The position numbers were made by a program, and so were the translations under genes. 64,000 nt of DNA from Trichobilharzia szidati (taxonomy: Eukaryota; Platyhelminthes; Trematoda; Strigeidida; Schistosomatidae): NCBI GenBank assembly GCA_944472155.2, contig OX235271.1:102437256-102501255 (forward strand), in the 5' to 3' direction. Within the stretch, counting starts at the first letter, position 1, and every line of letters begins with the position of its first letter. The notes under the pieces were generated by a model, which did not search any database, had not been told where the DNA came from, and worked only from the letters and a program-made list of their open reading frames with translations. Shown one piece after another: positions 49,701-55,700 of the stretch.

Positions 49701-52700
49701 AACGCAGAAACATTACAAGTGGGTGCTACAGTTTTGTTAGGTTATTTTAATTTTCACTGCAATACAATCTTTGGCTTACTTAGGAAATCAAAAAATGGTT
49801 CCGTGGATACAACCTGCGTTACAGTTACCTCAGTCAGTGTTCACAGCGTTACGAAATGAGTTCGACATTGGTCGATAATCTTTGTGGAATAATACTAAAT
49901 CTAAAAGGCAGTGGAGCAGCGTCAGGAGCTGTGTTCCCATGGTTACTGGTGACCATCCAACCCGTCTGGATTCTGGAGCCCATGTACGCTAAAGTAACTG
50001 CTTTCAGTCTAACCGCTATCCAAACAACCTTTCTGAGATGATAGGACCTGCAGGAACATAAGCTCCAACCAGTGTAGCCTGTTGGGTCATTGCGGTATGC
50101 AAGCCCGAACACCACGTCAAGGTAGCAGTTATCGGCCGGCCCAAAGATTAGGGTGGTATGTACTACTCAATAACTACAGGAATGTGCACTAAGAGACAAA
50201 CCACAGCTATTGCATGAGAGCTAATGATACTGTCTTACTACCTAAACCGTGCTATGCGCATATGGTTTGAGCACAAATCAACAATGTATTTATTTTAGTT
50301 ACTTCTAGGGCTATCTACCTATAAAGAATGGAATGTTTGAGGCGTTAGAGTTTAAGGTTCTGTTTTCAAGTTATAAAACCCAGTAAATTCAAATTATAGG
50401 TTTGACTACTTATTTTGAATCATGGTAGCTTTATAGATAATAGATTTTTCCAATAAAGACATTATACAGGTAGTGCTGATGTCTATCAGCATCCACTTAT
50501 TCACACTAGAGATTGATGTAAGGCCAATTTACAACAGATTAACAAATTTAGTGAAATTTTAATAGCCGATTTCAGTAATTCTCATATCAAAACGACTCGG
50601 TTAGTTAGAAGTAACAGATATAATTTAAAAACTCATAAAAAGACAGTAGTTTTAGATTAACTTCCTATGGTGGACCGAATAAAAAACAATTCGGTAGATC
50701 AATACAACTTGTATGAATCAACATAATTTTAAAGAAAAACCGAATACTTCCAATAATTCCAACAGAATGATATAGAAAATATGACCGAATCTACTAACCT
50801 TGGATAAGCATCATAGTCAATTGTTTCTTCAGTGACCTGACGCCTAAAAACTGGCGTGAATCCCATTAATCTCACTAGAGTTTCAATTATCTTTTTATCT
50901 TCCAACTCTGAATTTCTACTATTTGTGTAAAAATGATCATACTTGAATTGTTATTCGCTTTCTGTTTTGTAACTAGTGATGAGTTGAGAGTTTGAAGGAT
51001 TATATGAGGGGATATTTTGGCTGCAGATGACAACTCCTTCACACTTATTCCCTCCCAAACCTCTAATTTGCTTTTCTTTGGTGTCTAAAACCAATTATCA
51101 CTAAGTGTATACTTACGGCTTTTTGACCATATGATCCTGAAGTATGCCGAGTGGAGTAGTATGAGATAGGGTGCACAAATGATAAGTGAACTTTTTTTAA
51201 TCTGATAATCATTTCCGATGATATAAAAGTAATCTATTTCAATATAAAATTGGAGAATCGCGAGTCTGTTGACTGTGTCAATGTTTGATAAACATATTAC
51301 TCTCTAGATGTTTGATGTACTTTCAAAAGTAACGGGTAGAAGAATGAGGAGGAAACGAATGACATGGGTACTGATGAGTCTGTCGAAGAAACTTCAAAAT
51401 GTGATATCTAGAAATAGGAAAACAGGTGGAAATTCACATGTCTGATTAATCATATATTGATCTAACAAACACACAATTTCACTTTCCTCAATCAATAGAA
51501 TACATCCATCCATCACCAAATTACAACATCTTGAATCTAAATATTTCTCGATGGATATTGAAGAGTATGGTCATTTCTCTTTTGAATGTCAGTAGGTAGG
51601 TTAAAGATATGCACTAGACCAAAGTTTTCAAACAATCGAATGACACGTTGACGCTAACGCTAACAGAACTATGCAGCTGCAAATATATTCGCTGTAAATC
51701 CCGCCTGACGGGTTGTTAAAACTCCGTTTTCTTTTGTAAGTTTCAAATCATACTTATTCTGTGACGGCTGATGATATTACCCATTTGTACAGGATAAAAC
51801 GGTTAGGCCCGGATTCTAGCCCATGACACTGGCTGATAATCGAGTGCCAAGCCACTAGACCATATCCTAAGTACAGTCTTCACATTGCCTCGGTGACACC
51901 AAACGAATTATATATCTAACAATACCGCCGTTTTCAAGTGGAGGCTGAGTAGTAATGCCAACTTCTATTGGATTAGTTTATTTATTTGAAAACTGAGCAT
52001 AAATTAACTTTGTGAAAAACTGTCTTACAAAGAAGCTACCACAGACTGATATCTGTAAAACAGAGTAATTTTCCCTCATAACTGCACAAGACGTCAATAT
52101 AAAGTGTATAAAAACAAATAGGCTTCATCTTTTTAACGGTTATAAAATTTTATCTGGAAAACCTAATGCATGCAGTCAGACTCATTGCTCAAAGTTGTGA
52201 ATATTACGCAACAAGTAATTTTACTGCAAAAAGTACCTTTTATGTTTAAAAGCGACAATTCCCCACTATTTTACGACTTGATTGGTAGGTGTAAGACGGT
52301 ACATGACACAACTTTTAGTAAGGAAGCATATACATGATACACTTCGCTTTGAGTAAAACAGAGGTCAGATGATAGCTAGCGCAAACCTATTTACCATGTA
52401 CCTTATTTAACGTCGAAGCAATGCGTGACAGCCTTTGTAATTATCAACACCACTACTATAAACCTCATGAAATTGCCAAATATATTATGGTACACAGAGG
52501 TTGATGTGAAATTTATAAGTTACGCAGCAATAGAAATAGTAACTCTCAATTTGACCCCTTGGGTATGGAGCTAAAGACAACCACAATTTATTAAACATGT
52601 GCAAGACATGAACAGTAATACATAAGTTTAAAATACTTATAACGAACTTCAGACTGCACACCATCACTTAACAAGTAATCCCATTAAAGGTGTATGATCT

Positions 52701-55700
52701 TTAACATCAAAAACAGTATGATATACTCCATTTTGACGTAATTAAGTGCACCACCAGACACAACTAAACAGAACTATAGCACGGTATTGAATAAAACGTT
52801 TCCGGTGTAACACTTAATCTCAAGTCAAACAGTAACCTCTCGAAACATTGTGCAATCCCAAGTAAAGAAAACCAGCGAATTGTAGTGGATTTATATTAAT
52901 ATAATTATTTAGACACTGAAATTAAATAGTAGCATTCTAATACGTGTAGTATTCTCAAACTCTCGAGTGAAATGATTGAGAGGTTTTAGAAGCATTTGCA
53001 GGTAAAATCAAGGAAAAGCTGTTATATTCCCTCCATAATTCCCTAAATTTGTGATTTGCCCCCAAATTATTCATATAGGATCACCACTGACTCCCAAAAC
53101 TAACGCATATCATACTTCAGATGATAAATCGGCCCAGATAATAATCTGATTTACAGTCTGGTCCTAGTGTGAAGTACGAACTAGTGAACCTACATGACTG
53201 TCAGGGCACGTTCTCCCCACTCAACATCAAGTGACCTTCAGAAAGCGCAAGTGTCAAACTCCCTCTCAACTTGCATACTATATCCAATGCCATTTAGATG
53301 ACAATGTCTGGCTGGACTTATTCGACACGTTGGTTGAAATTTCGCTTGTTAAATTAGCACATATAGTCTACTTTATGTAGGAGCTTCACCTTTCAGATAG
53401 TATCATCTAATAAGAATTTCACGTCTCAGTATATCGATGCATCATATTTTTGTGTGAAAACAGTACAATTTGACAAAAGAATGCTACGAGTACGTGGAAC
53501 TCACGTATAAATGCTAACAGATCGTTCTGTGGGAACCTTATTTGTCATGTATATGTGTCTTTCACCTTATCTGTGTTTGAACAGGAATCATCGTAAGTTG
53601 GAAGGTTATTTTTAAGTGGATTTTACAAACATATGCACTGATTGGTGCAGTGTAATACGGGTTATGTGGGTTAAATGTATCTAAATTTTATTATATTGTG
53701 CCATTTTGTGCTTAGTTGACTGCTAGGCTAACAAATGTAGGTGGTTCTCATGAATATTGCAAGTGCAATACAGTGGAGAAGGCAATCATTCATTTAAATT
53801 TCTTCACTGTTTCGCTTAGTGCATTAATTCAGTGTATAGAATTATTATACACATTGATTGCGTTCATCATGAGAACTGAATCCAGTCAGTTCTATTACTA
53901 TTGATCTACTGTCTGTTATGCCGTTTCCACTGGCGCTGTATGCTTAATATCTATACCACAATCTTTTTGATCACCAGTAGTGGAGATGAATTTCTCCTGA
54001 AATTTCTAATTACGTGAAGCAGTACAGATGCAATGTCACGACTGAATATCTAGGTTGCATTATATGACATTTTTATCCTCATCAAAACAACAGGTCTGTG
54101 TATCTTACAATATTCTAAGTAGTTGTCTATTCAGATAATACTGTGCATAGCTGCTTAGAGTTGAGGCATGTTCAGCTTATACCTGATGGCTACAGATTCC
54201 TAAATATGAGAATTTAATTTCTGCAGGATTCATAAAACTTATTCAGATTCATCAAGGGGAATAAATGCATGAAGTTTCTGAAAAAACTATGTTCACTAGA
54301 CATCACTGAGATTGTGGATCAATTTCTAATTGACACATTTGCAATGATTCCTGTAATGTAAGCGTATTTAGTGTAAAGTTCATCTGCAAGCAATCCTGAT
54401 GAGAGAGTGATGCCTCAACAGTGTGGATGTCTTAGAGATTGTCTTGAAATTTGCGTATTATCCTCTAATACTGAAAAACATGATGTTTACTTATGCATAC
54501 GACGTCAAAATAAAAACCAGCTGTGGACTACAAATACATTTATTTGCATGAGAATTTTACTTATTAATAGAATCAGTGTATTCATATTGTATACTTATAT
54601 GTAGAGTTAGCTTTTATGTGAAATATGTGAATTCGGATTAATGCACGTTAAGCTTAGTTAGTGGGATGGAGATTTACTATAGTATTATGAGACTGTTACT
54701 TCTGTCTCTATGCAATAGTACACTGTAAAAACTAAGTAGGATTTAGCAAGTTGAATAATAATTCTGCACCGTTGGATACTCTGAAGTCGCCTTATCTGGC
54801 CAGTTTCACGTATGTATACTGCCAAACGCCAAGTCTGTAATACAACTAAATATGACAACTTAGGTTTATTAGCTAAATTATTGATCTGTTAATATGCAGT
54901 GACGTCATCAAATAGGCTATTTACTTGACAATGAGAAACAAACAATTTTTGTATATTTCCTATATGCCGTTGAATCATGCGATATCATGTAATATCCATC
55001 ATTTTTATGGTCAACAACTGCAGTATTTGCACATCTACTTTATTGATACGAAATAACTTGCAGACGCTCGTACGGTAAATTCATTACTTAGAAGACTTCC
55101 AAGTGAAGTATATAAGAAAGACGGTTCGGCTAGTTATAGAACGTCTGATATATTTAGATGCAGTCAAGGTACGCTGGTTAGTTACGAAGGTACCTTAAAA
55201 TAGTTTCCGCTGAAAGTATTCTCCTGTAGCAACTACCTCGGTGGGCAACTTAACGTTATCTTTGCATTATTAGGTAAAACCGAAGACCCTCAGAATTTTC
55301 TTGATGAAAAGATCATCTCCTAGTCGAAAAGAGTAAATATATCCACATCTCCACGTACGTGTTCAGATGTATTTATCGTATCAACTCATATGACTCACGA
55401 TTTGCAACCGCTTACGAAGAAAATAAATCTACCGAAGACAGCGTGCTCATTATTTCTAGATGCTGTAATTAACAATGAGGCAAAGGCTGTATCCCTAGTG
55501 TTGCACCAGATAGATGCGCGATATTAATCCGAAGCATGGCGACTACGATACTCAGTCATTGGACATACTACTTTACTATCTATTAGTCTAGCCGTGTACA
55601 AATTATTATCTACCACCTTTATGATCAATAGCTGCAGCATTTGTACACCTGCTTTATGGATATTAAATTACTTACGGTTTTATGCATCTATTAAGAACTC

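Noticed and set aside
50908..50941. Longer MTIF2 exon 5 starting at 50941
   Set aside because: The frame is open, but the acceptor has no pyrimidine tract and its phase does not match exon 4. Kept only as an alternative.
51765..51880. Possible tRNA gene on the minus strand
   Set aside because: A and B box remnants are present, but the arms do not pair; more likely an old SINE.
52485..52667. Short minus-strand open frame
   Set aside because: Low-complexity, no similarity and no splice-compatible context.
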